From Bacilli bacterium (GTDB taxonomy: Bacteria > Bacillota_I > Bacilli_A > RF39 > UBA660), in contig JAFUFG010000184.1 in NCBI GenBank assembly GCA_017470045.1, forward strand, positions 1 through 16,845: a DNA stretch of 16,845 nt, written 5' to 3'. Shown here piece after piece: positions 1 through 7,600 of the stretch; within the stretch, counting starts at the first letter, position 1; every line of letters begins with the position of its first letter. A program made the translations under genes and the position numbers. The notes below the pieces were generated by a model that saw only the letters and a list, made by a program, of their open reading frames with translations, ran no database searches and was not told the DNA's origin.

Positions 1-1
1 A

Positions 2-265
2 CCAGTTAACTATGATTCTAATTTTGATAAACTAGATGAGAAGATTCCTAGACCACAAAATCTTAAGAAGATTGTTGAAATCATGGATATCTTAAGTGAT
101 GATTTTAACTTTGTTCGAGTTGATTTATTTGTTTTAAATAATAAAATTTATTTTGGAGAACTTACTTTTATACCAACTGCTGGATATTTGAAGTTTACAA
201 ATCCTGCCCATGATTTAGAGTGGGGAAGTTTTATTGGTAATAACAAAGAACAAAGCATTCAATAA
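2..265 (+). CDS. TupA-like ATP-grasp protein, C-terminal fragment
   Basis: The reading frame is open from base 2, so the gene starts left of the window and only the last 87 residues are present. The fragment has the segment FVRVDLF, then NNKIYFGELTF about ten residues on. This is typical of the end of TupA-like ATP-grasp proteins, where the Asp and Glu of VDL and GELTF lie in the ATP/Mg-binding region. Members of this family are usually found in capsule, teichuronic-acid or other surface-polysaccharide loci, where they are thought to join an amino or carboxyl group onto a sugar or peptide; that role is inferred here. An internal ATG at 83 has no good Shine-Dalgarno site and the homology runs through it, so it is not a start. 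The gene ends at TAA 263-265, directly before a terminator. Family call moderately sure; substrate unknown. Confidence 0.72.
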   Translation, partial: PVNYDSNFDKLDEKIPRPQNLKKIVEIMDILSDDFNFVRVDLFVLNNKIYFGELTFIPTAGYLKFTNPAHDLEWGSFIGNNKEQSIQ

Positions 266-292
266 ACAGAAGAATTCCTTCTGTTTTTTTTT
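266..292 (+). terminator. Rho-independent terminator after the ATP-grasp gene
   Basis: A 7-bp perfect stem ACAGAAG (266-272) / CTTCTGT (278-284) closes a 5-nt loop and runs into a T tract at 284-292. It starts one base after the stop codon. The A/T flanks can extend the stem by two pairs. Confidence 0.88.
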
Positions 293-301
293 ATCCTAAT
301 A

Positions 302-310
302 TGATATTAT
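302..310 (+). promoter_or_regulatory. Extended -10 promoter for the GNAT-pdp pair
   Basis: TGATATTAT matches an extended -10 (TGn followed by TATTAT, 5 of 6 to TATAAT). No good -35 is visible; the upstream position lies in the preceding terminator. A start near 316-318 would give a leader of about 17 nt before the ATG at 334. The ATG at 301 lies inside this element and so would not be transcribed as a start. Confidence 0.55.
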
Positions 311-333
311 TTTATTATAGTAGGGTGATGAAT

Positions 334-744
334 ATGGATATCGAAATTAGAGAAGCAAGAGAAGATGATTTTTCTCGAATTACAAAGATGATTGATGAAA
401 ATTTTAATGTTGTTTATGTTGGTAGTAAAAAACAAGATATGATAACAGAATATGTTGCTGTTGTAGACGAAGTTGTTTGTGGTTATTTTGTTTTTACTCG
501 TGTCAGAAATATGGTATGTGACTTTGATTATTATTTGATTGATTATGTTTGTACAGATATTGAATATCAAGGTAGGGGAGTAGCTACTAAAATGATGGAA
601 TTTGCTATTGATGAAGCAAAACGAAATCATGCAAAGTATATTCAATTAACAAGTTCGGATAAACGTGTTATTGCTCATCATGTTTATGAAAAATTGGGCT
701 ATCAAAAGTATGATACTAATGTGTTTAGGAGGGGATTAGAGTGA
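334..744 (+). CDS. GNAT-family N-acetyltransferase
   Basis: This 136-residue protein has the size and layout of a single-domain GNAT enzyme, which moves an acetyl group from acetyl-CoA to an amine. The acetyl-CoA pyrophosphate loop (motif A) is YQGRGVATKMM at about residues 78-88, after the beta-4 strand IDYVCTDIEY. The C-terminal motif B region has the common VYEKLGYQKY followed by FRRGLE. The start at 334 is chosen because AGGGTGAT (322-329) is a well-spaced Shine-Dalgarno site for it; ATG 301 lies in the -10 box, and ATG 328 overlaps the Shine-Dalgarno site. The stop overlaps the start of the phosphorylase gene (GTGA), which suggests translational coupling. The acceptor (protein, antibiotic or small amine) cannot be told from sequence. 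Confidence 0.87.
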   Translation: MDIEIREAREDDFSRITKMIDENFNVVYVGSKKQDMITEYVAVVDEVVCGYFVFTRVRNMVCDFDYYLIDYVCTDIEYQGRGVATKMMEFAIDEAKRNHAKYIQLTSSDKRVIAHHVYEKLGYQKYDTNVFRRGLE

Positions 745-1967
745 TTGTAGATGTCATTAACAAAAAGAGATTAGGAAAAGAATTATCTTATAGTGAAATT
801 GATAAGTTCTTTAACGGATACTTGGATGGAGAAATTAAGTATTATCAAATGAGTGCAATGCTTATGGCTATCTGTATTAATGGTATGACAGATGAAGAAG
901 TATTTGCTTTAACGAAAGTATTTATTGATAGTGGAGATGTTTTAGATTTTGATGGTATCATTGATGGAATGGTAGATAAGCATTCTACTGGTGGTATTGG
1001 GGACAAGACAACATTGATTATCGGTCCAATTGTTGCTAGTTGTGGAGTACCAGTTGTTAAAATGAGTGGTAGAGGTCTTGGATATACTGGAGGAACGATT
1101 GATAAATTAGAGAGTATTCCTGGTTATCGTACCGATTTAGGAGATGAAGAAATTATTAAGCAGATTCAAGAAATTGGCTTAGTAGTCACTGGTCAAACCG
1201 GAGATTTAGCTCCTATGGATAAGGCAATTTACGCACTAAGAGATGTTACTGGAACAGTTTCATCTATTCCTCTAATTGCATCTTCTATTATGAGTAAGAA
1301 GATTGCTGGTGGTGCAGAGAAAATCCTAATTGATATTAAAGTTGGAAATGGTGCATTACTTCAAACAAAGAAAGATGCTAATGAATTAAGTCGATTAATG
1401 ATAGCAATTGGTAAAATGTACCAAAGAGAAGTTAAAACGATTATTAGTGATATGAATACACCATTGGGGACTTCTATTGGAAATTCTTTAGAAGTATTAG
1501 AATCTATGGATATTCTAAAAGGAAAAGAAGTAGATAATAACTTATATGATTTATGTGTTGATCTTTCTTCTACTATGATCAGTATGAGCAAAGGAATTGA
1601 TAAAAATGAAGCTTTAAAAGAAGTTTATCATTCTCTAAATCATGGTGATGCTTATATTAAATTTTTGGAACTTGTAAAAGCTCAAGGTGGAGATATTGAT
1701 AAAGTAAAAGTTAGTAGGAAAGTAAAATATATTAAATCTGATACAACTGGTATTATCAATAAAATCAATGCTTTAGAATTAGGTAAATTATCTGTTGCAT
1801 TAGGTGCTGGAAGAGCTTCTAAAGAAGATAAAATCGATTTTGAAGTAGGAATAAAATTACATAAAAAAATAGGGGATGTAGCAAAAAAAGGTGAGGTTCT
1901 AGCAACCATTTATTACAATAAAGAATTTAAGATGCCAGAACTATCTACAATTTTTGATATCTCTTAA
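741..1967 (+). CDS. pdp: Pyrimidine-nucleoside phosphorylase
   Basis: This enzyme phosphorolyses uridine and (deoxy)thymidine to the base and (deoxy)ribose-1-phosphate in nucleoside salvage. The 408-residue protein shows the phosphate-site motif DKHSTGGIGDK (residues 79-89) and the family signature SGRGLGYTGGTIDKLE (109-124). It also has the base-contacting residues R167, S182 and K186, in YALRDVT and IASSIMSKK. Lys107, two residues before the signature Ser, is the residue found in Firmicutes PyNP, where thymidine-specific DeoA enzymes have Met. This favours broad pyrimidine specificity over strict thymidine phosphorylase. The start is GTG 741 with AGGAGGGG at 728-735, overlapping the GNAT stop by 4 nt. 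The C-terminus ends about 25 residues earlier than in typical homologues (about 430), shortly after the biotinyl-like GEVLATIYYN segment. All catalytic motifs are intact. No other deo or cdd genes lie in the window. Confidence 0.95.
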   Translation: MIVDVINKKRLGKELSYSEIDKFFNGYLDGEIKYYQMSAMLMAICINGMTDEEVFALTKVFIDSGDVLDFDGIIDGMVDKHSTGGIGDKTTLIIGPIVASCGVPVVKMSGRGLGYTGGTIDKLESIPGYRTDLGDEEIIKQIQEIGLVVTGQTGDLAPMDKAIYALRDVTGTVSSIPLIASSIMSKKIAGGAEKILIDIKVGNGALLQTKKDANELSRLMIAIGKMYQREVKTIISDMNTPLGTSIGNSLEVLESMDILKGKEVDNNLYDLCVDLSSTMISMSKGIDKNEALKEVYHSLNHGDAYIKFLELVKAQGGDIDKVKVSRKVKYIKSDTTGIINKINALELGKLSVALGAGRASKEDKIDFEVGIKLHKKIGDVAKKGEVLATIYYNKEFKMPELSTIFDIS

Positions 1968-1976
1968 AAAATATAG

Positions 1977-2004
1977 TTTTCATTTTAAAAAATTATGATA
2001 TAAT
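1977..2004 (+). promoter_or_regulatory. Promoter of the thioester protein-sortase operon
   Basis: TTTTCA (1977-1982, 4 of 6 to the -35 consensus) is separated by 16 nt from a perfect TATAAT (1999-2004). TG at 1996-1997 makes it an extended -10. Transcription should start near 2011, giving a leader of about 20 nt with AAGGTAGG (2014-2021) as the ribosome binding site. No convincing terminator separates it from the phosphorylase stop, so some read-through is possible. Confidence 0.72.
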
Positions 2005-2030
2005 AATTCTATAAAGGTAGGTTTGTTATT

Positions 2031-3308
2031 ATGGAAAAAATTTATATGGAAGAAAATCAAAGTAACAATAACAGACGTAGTGGTCGTTCTAGTACTTCTG
2101 TTATGATGTCCTTTATCCTAGCTTTTGTTGCAATTATCTCTTTAGTTGCATATGGATTTGGACAAATTTCGTTTGCTATTCCTGAGGAAGGAATAGAAGA
2201 TGGGGTATTCCCAGACACTATTACTATGACTGGTGAAGAAGATCAAGCTTATAAAATTTCTGTTTATAGTGAAACTCTTCATCAAGCTATAGCTGTAACA
2301 ATGGTTTCATTACACCGTTATTCAACTAGTCCAGATAAATATATCTATTGTATTGAACAAGATGTTTATACGGACGATGGTGATTATACGAAAGGTTCAG
2401 AAATCGATGATGAAGGTTTAGTTTTCTTATTAAGTTATTTATTAAATGAAGATAATATCATTAAGAGTTCTATTGCTAATGATTTAGACGTTGGTGCTAG
2501 AAGTGCTAAATTAAGACCATGGATTACTCAATCTGCAATTTGGTTATATCAAAGAGCAATTAATGCTCCTGAATCTACTCATATGACTGATTCAATGAGA
2601 GATGCAATTTTATCAGCTACTTCATTAACTGATGGTGAACATCCTACAAGTGCTTACGTATATCAATCTAATGCATTAATTTATGATGACTGTTATATTC
2701 AAACTGATGAATATGGAAAAATGACTATCCGTGATATTTATGAAAAAGCTTTAAAGATTCATAATGGTCAAGAATCATGGAATAGAGGTATTAACATTAC
2801 AAAAGAAAGTGATACTGTATCTGTTACTAGTGATGAAAAATACTATCAATCATCTAAAATTACAGTTGCTGCTAAAGGTAGTGGTTTCTTAGGATATAAG
2901 ATTGATTTATCAAAAGCTCCTGAAGGAACTTATATTGTTGATACTAACAATAATAAGATGGAAGATACTGCTTTAGATAACTTATCTGAAGGAACTCAAT
3001 TCTATATTAGAGTGCCAATTGATAAATTAACAGATGAAAATAAAGTTGTTCAAGTTAAAGTTACTGGAGCATTTAAAATTCCAATTGCATATAAATATTT
3101 AAGAACAGGAAAACAAACTGTTGCTTTAGTTGGTAAAGCTACAAAACGTTTTGATAAAGGATTAGATGTTCCAATTGTTTATACTCCAGATATTCCTGAT
3201 ACATCTATTACAACTGCACAATCAATTTACTTTGTAGGATTATTAATATTATTAACTGGTGTCGGTATCATTTATTCAAATGTTAAGCCAAGCAAAGCAA
3301 ACTCATAA
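2031..3308 (+). CDS. Cys-Gln thioester (TQXA) cell-surface adhesin
   Basis: This 425-residue surface protein has the hallmarks of a thioester domain, in which a Cys and a Gln side chain form an internal thioester that can bond covalently to amines on a target. The Cys is C107 in YIYCIEQ and the Gln is Q167 in WITQSAIW, which contains the defining TQxA motif. The N-terminus has a basic, Asn-rich lead (residues 1-23) and a hydrophobic segment (24-44) ending at ISFA-IP, a likely signal-peptidase site. Residues about 255-385 form a beta-rich region, probably a stalk. The C-terminus looks like a sortase signal: IPDTS (388-392, a variant of LPXTG), a hydrophobic helix (about 397-415) and a short tail with Lys. 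The sortase gene overlaps the 3' end. The start at 2031 has a Shine-Dalgarno site 9 nt upstream; the ATG at 2046 has none. The family call is strong; the binding target is unknown. Confidence 0.88.
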   Translation: MEKIYMEENQSNNNRRSGRSSTSVMMSFILAFVAIISLVAYGFGQISFAIPEEGIEDGVFPDTITMTGEEDQAYKISVYSETLHQAIAVTMVSLHRYSTSPDKYIYCIEQDVYTDDGDYTKGSEIDDEGLVFLLSYLLNEDNIIKSSIANDLDVGARSAKLRPWITQSAIWLYQRAINAPESTHMTDSMRDAILSATSLTDGEHPTSAYVYQSNALIYDDCYIQTDEYGKMTIRDIYEKALKIHNGQESWNRGINITKESDTVSVTSDEKYYQSSKITVAAKGSGFLGYKIDLSKAPEGTYIVDTNNNKMEDTALDNLSEGTQFYIRVPIDKLTDENKVVQVKVTGAFKIPIAYKYLRTGKQTVALVGKATKRFDKGLDVPIVYTPDIPDTSITTAQSIYFVGLLILLTGVGIIYSNVKPSKANS

Positions 3309-3954
3309 GATAAAATTAAAAAAGAGCCAGATATTATTAATTGGCTCTTTCCTTGTATTTATAGGTTTAATCATTATTTTTTGGAATTACTTTGTAAAAA
3401 TTAGAGACGAAGTATATGCTGATTTAATGGTTGATATTGTCCTTAGTTCTTCTACAGGAGACGAAGAAGTTTCTAGTGTTCCTGTAACCAATAACCTACC
3501 AGCAGATAATAAGGGTGGAGAACAAGTACAACCACAACAAGAAGCTCCAATTAATTATGATCAATACTTAGGTGTTTTAGAAATACCTAGAATAGGATTA
3601 AAAAGAGGATTTTTCGATACCAATAATTATTATAATAATATCGAGTATAATGTAGCAGTTGTTAAGGGTTCTACCATGCCTGATGTACCAAATGGTAATT
3701 TAATTTTAATGGCTCATTCAGGGGATGCATATATTTCTTACTTTGCTTATTTATTCTTATTAAATGTAGGAGATAATGCATATATTACTTATCAAAAGAA
3801 ACAATATAAGTTTCAAATTGTAAATATTTATGATGTTCCAAAAAATGGTAAGGTAACGATTAATCGTAATTATAATCGTACAACATTAACTTTAATTACT
3901 TGTACGAAAAATAATGATCAATCTCAAACTGTTTATATTGCGGAATTAGTATAG
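3280..3954 (+). CDS. Sortase, membrane-anchored transpeptidase
   Basis: Sortases cleave a C-terminal sorting motif and join surface proteins to the peptidoglycan or to pilin subunits. This 224-residue protein has a basic N-terminus, one membrane helix (about residues 17-38), a Pro/Gln-rich linker (about 73-92) and a sortase domain beginning GVLEIPRIGL. The catalytic His is H146 in ILMAHSG and the catalytic Cys is C208 in TLITC. The usual Arg following the Cys appears to be Gln216 (SQTVYIAEL, where many relatives have an R), which is unusual. ATG 3280 lies inside the thioester gene (29-nt overlap) and lacks a clear Shine-Dalgarno site, so it probably relies on translational coupling; GTG 3259 is an alternative giving 231 residues. 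The likely substrate is the upstream IPDTS-bearing protein. The class is uncertain, closest by eye to the compact class D/B-like sortases of Firmicutes. Confidence 0.87.
   Translation: MLSQAKQTHKIKLKKSQILLIGSFLVFIGLIIIFWNYFVKIRDEVYADLMVDIVLSSSTGDEEVSSVPVTNNLPADNKGGEQVQPQQEAPINYDQYLGVLEIPRIGLKRGFFDTNNYYNNIEYNVAVVKGSTMPDVPNGNLILMAHSGDAYISYFAYLFLLNVGDNAYITYQKKQYKFQIVNIYDVPKNGKVTINRNYNRTTLTLITCTKNNDQSQTVYIAELV
3321..3350 (+). other. Hairpin inside the sortase gene, just after the adhesin stop
   Basis: AAAGAGCCA (3321-3329) pairs perfectly with TGGCTCTTT (3342-3350) around a 12-nt AT-rich loop. The hairpin begins 12 nt after the stop of the thioester gene. It is followed by T-rich but interrupted sequence (CCTTGTATTT). 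It lies over codons of the sortase membrane helix. It may be a weak terminator, a 3' mRNA-protecting stem or a processing site, or it may be chance. Confidence 0.45.
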
Positions 3955-3966
3955 AAGGTGATCGAC

Positions 3967-4551
3967 TTGAATCTTTCCTTTTTTGAAAAGATAGCAACAT
4001 TATTTAAATATACGTTTTCTTCATTCTTATCGATTGAGTTATTTCTATTTAGTGCATTGCTATTTGTTGTACTAATTGTTAATTTGAAAACGAAAGCTAA
4101 ATTTATTACTTATGCTGCTATTGTTGTTTATTTAGGATTATTAATTGGTTCTTTGTTAGCTTATGGAGATTATGTCATACTAAGTGTAAAAGAATTCTTT
4201 AAGATGATTATTACATATTTATGTTTTCCAACTCCGGTTGCTTTTTTTACTACCATTGTAATTGTGACTGGGATTATGATATATACGCTTTTTAGTAAAA
4301 AACTTACAAATTTTAAAAGAATTTTTAACTATTTATTATTTTCGATTATTTATTTCTTATTTACTTCTTTTGTAGCACTTGCTTCTTTTTATAAATTAGA
4401 TTTAGGTAGTTCTGTGTCTTTGTATTCGAATGATAATATTTTAGTTGTTGTACAGGCTAGTAATTTTTTATTAATTTTTTGGATTATTTATACGTTCTTT
4501 TATCGATTATATAACTTTTATAAAGAGAGATTTGATGAAGACGAAAAATAG
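3967..4551 (+). CDS. Multi-pass membrane protein of unknown function
   Basis: I do not recognise this 194-residue protein. It is almost entirely hydrophobic, with about five predicted membrane helices at residues 16-39, 46-66, 90-108, 120-142 and 158-180, short basic loops between them, and a charged cytoplasmic-type tail (YKERFDEDEK). It has no obvious catalytic motif. The start is taken as TTG 3967 because GAAGGTGAT (3955-3962) is a near-perfect Shine-Dalgarno site spaced for it; an in-frame GTG at 3958 is itself part of that site. It begins 12 nt after the sortase stop and is followed by a terminator, so it is the last gene of the adhesin-sortase operon. It may help sort or assemble the surface protein, but that rests on context alone. 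Confidence 0.7.
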   Translation: MNLSFFEKIATLFKYTFSSFLSIELFLFSALLFVVLIVNLKTKAKFITYAAIVVYLGLLIGSLLAYGDYVILSVKEFFKMIITYLCFPTPVAFFTTIVIVTGIMIYTLFSKKLTNFKRIFNYLLFSIIYFLFTSFVALASFYKLDLGSSVSLYSNDNILVVVQASNFLLIFWIIYTFFYRLYNFYKERFDEDEK

Positions 4552-4571
4552 AGTGAAAACTCTATTTTTTT
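4544..4571 (+). terminator. Rho-independent terminator of the sortase operon
   Basis: An 11-bp stem (4544-4554 with 4559-4569), core ATAGAGT/ACTCTAT, is closed by a GAAA (GNRA) tetraloop at 4555-4558 and followed by a T run to 4571. The stem includes the stop codon of the membrane protein gene (TAG 4549-4551). Confidence 0.9.
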
Positions 4572-4602
4572 ATGTGTATTTCACAAAACTTGTTGTAATA
4601 AA

Positions 4603-4611
4603 TGGTATAAT
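4603..4611 (+). promoter_or_regulatory. Extended -10 promoter of the giant glycine-rich gene
   Basis: TGGTATAAT is a perfect -10 with the TGn extension. The best -35 candidate, TTCACA (4580-4585), is 20 nt away, which is long, so the extended -10 probably does most of the work. The leader would be about 34 nt and contains AAAGGTAGGTGAT (4635-4647), a strong Shine-Dalgarno site. Confidence 0.68.
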
Positions 4612-4651
4612 ATATTATGAGTAAAAATAGGCAAAAAGGTAGGTGATAGAC

Positions 4652-7600
4652 ATGAAGAAATTCAAATGGAATCGTTTCTATACTATTCTTGTTTTATTAA
4701 TGTTTATCACTGTAACATTCGCATCTTTCAATACGAATCTATTTATCAACGGAGATGCGTACCTTAGAGTATCAAAAGACATCCGTATCACCAACATTAG
4801 ACTTTTAGAATCTGAATATAATGGGTATGAAAATGCTAATTCGGAATATACAGTCGATTCTGTATCTATGGACGTTTCATTACCTCGACAAGCATCTTCT
4901 GTTACTTATCAAGTTACTATTTCTAATGTATCGGATAAACGTTATAAAATTACTGATATTTTAGAAAGTTCTTATAACAATAAAGACGTAAAATACGAAC
5001 TAGTAGATGCTTCTATTGGAAATATTGTAGAGCCTCATACAGAGAAGACTTTTACGATTAAATTTACCAATAATGTGACAGTAGTAGAAGAAGATGATGT
5101 ATATGAAACAAAAGAGTATACATTTGACTATACTGGTTCAGAACAAGAATTTATAGTTCCATATGATGGGGAATATACTTTAGAAGTATGGGGAGCACAA
5201 GGAGGTAGTAATACTTTTGAAGAGTATTCTGTAGATGGAGGCTATGGTGGATATTCAAAAGGAATAATATCTCTAAAAAAGAATCAAAAGTTATATATCA
5301 ATGTCGGTGGGGCCGGTGTAACGAAGGAAAAAGAATATTGTGCTGGAGGCTATAATGGTGGAGGTAATGCGAATGCTTCTACAGCTGCTTATTCTAATGC
5401 TTCTGGTGGAGGAGCTACTCATATTTCATTTATTAGTGGTAAATTGAGTACACTTAGTAAGTATAAGGATTATATTTTAATTGTTGCTGGAGGCGGCGGT
5501 GGAGCTCATCTTCATAGAAATGGAAAAAGTTATCCAGGATCTGGTGGTGGCTTCATAGGTGCTTCAACCGTAAACATTTTTCAAGCTTCAAATTTATGTG
5601 CTCCAGGTACTGGAGGTTCTCAGACGAGTGCAGGAAGCTATGGAACTGGTTTTAGTGCCAAGGGTGCCAGTTTTGGACAAGGAGGCAGTAGTTCTACTGG
5701 ATATGGATCCGGTGGTGGCGGTGGTTACTACGGTGGCGGAGCTGGAACGAATGCTAGTCAATGTACTTATTCTGGAAATGGTGGGTCTGGATATATTGGA
5801 AATACATCTTTAAGTGATAAGATTATGTATTGTTATAATTGTACTGAATCAGAAGAAGAATCTACGAAAACAATTTCTACGGAAAATCACTCTGAAGTTC
5901 CAACTAGTAGTTATGCAAAAGAAGGTAATGGTTATGCAAAATTAACAGTTACTAGAAAGATTCAAGATAATTCAGAATTTGATTTTGATTATACAGGAGG
6001 AGAACAAAACTTTACTGCACCATATTCTGGAGTTTATCAACTTGAAACTTGGGGAGCTCAAGGTGGAACAATTGATTGTGATGTTGGTCTTATTCATGGA
6101 GGATACGGTGGTTATTCAACTGGGTTAATACAATTGAATAAGAATACCAATTTATATATTAATGTTGGTGGCGAAGGAACTCCTACTAAAATCAAAGATA
6201 CTATTACGGTTTCTGGAGGGTATAATGGAGGAGGAGATGCTACTGGATACAAAGATAAGTATGTTTCCTCTGGTGGAGGAGCAACTCATATTGCTTTAGA
6301 ATCTGGAGTTTTGAGTTCTTTGGAATCACTAAAAGGAAATTTAATTAATGATGAATACTATGAGTCTGAAAGAATATTAATGGTTTCTGGAGGCGGTGGT
6401 GGTGTTGGAATACAAAATGGTAAATATTACGAGATTGGCTCTGCTGGTGGAGGATTCAAGGGAGTAACTACAGCGCCTAATGAGATATATGGTAATGGTG
6501 GAACTCAGACAGAACCGGGTACTGGATTCGATGGTGGAAATCAAACGAATGTAGGATCTTTTGGTCAAGGAGCAAACTCTACCTATAATGGTAACGGAGG
6601 AGGCGGTGGCTTCTTTGGTGGAGGAGGAGCTAGATGGCATGCTCCGTCAGGTGGAGGATCTGGCTATATTGCTAATCCAAAATTGTATGAAAAAGTAATG
6701 TATTGTTATAACTGTGAAGAATCGTCTGCCAATTCTACTAAAACATTAACTACACAATCTCATTCAGAACAACCAAAACGGCATCAGGCAAAAGAAGGAA
6801 ATGGATATTCTAGAATTACTTTATTAAAGAGAACAATTAATCAAACGGAATTAACACTAGATTTTACATTTGAAGAATATTTAAATGGAAATGAATATAC
6901 CTTTGGCTATACAGGAGATTATCAAACATTTACAGTACCAAAGACTGGTTATTATCAAGTAGAACTTTGGGGAGCAAGTGGTAATAATCATAGGAATGAT
7001 TATGTATCTGAAAATCAGGTTTATGCCGGATATACTGCTGGTAAGATAAAACTAACTCGTGGTGAAAAACTTTATCTATATGTAGGAGGGAAAAGTAAAA
7101 GTTTTAATTCTACTACAGCAACGGGTTGTGGTTTTAGTGGAGGAGCAACTGATGTAAGATTAAAGACTGGAGAAAATTGGTATGATTTAGCTTCTTTATC
7201 TTCCAGAATTATGGTAGCTGGTGGATCAGGGCAAGTGTATGGAGATCCGTCTGCTGTAATAGCTGGTGCATCAGGTGGTTTAAGGAGTTATGTAGTAGCT
7301 GGAACTCATCAAGTAGGTATGGCTACGCAAACATACGGAAGTTCTGGCAGTGAATATGTAGTGAATAACCAATATAAATATGAAGGTGAAGATGGAACGT
7401 TTGGTATTGGTGGTAGTGGAATGAACCAATTAACAGAAGAAGGTCTTGTCACTGGTGGTGGATATAATGCTGGAGCTGGTGGTTACTATGCTGGAGGTGG
7501 AGCTCCTTCTGGTGGTTCTGGTTCATCTTTTATTTCAGGGCACAATGGTTGTGTTGCTATAACTGCTGAATCCGATACTACTCCTAGAAATGATTCGAAT

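Noticed and set aside
301..333. Longer start for the acetyltransferase at ATG 301
   Set aside because: This ATG lies in the extended -10 box (TGATATTAT 302-310), has no Shine-Dalgarno site, and adds residues foreign to GNAT proteins.
307..645. Antisense open frames opposite the acetyltransferase (also 11196-11669 opposite the carboxypeptidase and several in the glycine-rich region)
   Set aside because: They have low-complexity Ile/Ser/Asn/Thr-rich translations, no ribosome sites and no recognisable domains; they are shadows of the real coding strand.
1991..2008. Imperfect palindrome AATTATGATATAATAATT as an operator
   Set aside because: The symmetry is imperfect and expected by chance in AT-rich promoter sequence.
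1968..2010. Terminator after the phosphorylase gene
   Set aside because: The A/T-rich stretch forms no stable G+C-containing stem; it reads better as a promoter region.
3958..3966. GTG 3958 as start of the membrane protein
   Set aside because: The GTG is part of the Shine-Dalgarno AAGGTGAT; TTG 3967 has the right spacing.
4643..4651. GTG 4643 as start of the giant protein
   Set aside because: It falls within AGGTAGGTGAT, which serves the ATG at 4652.
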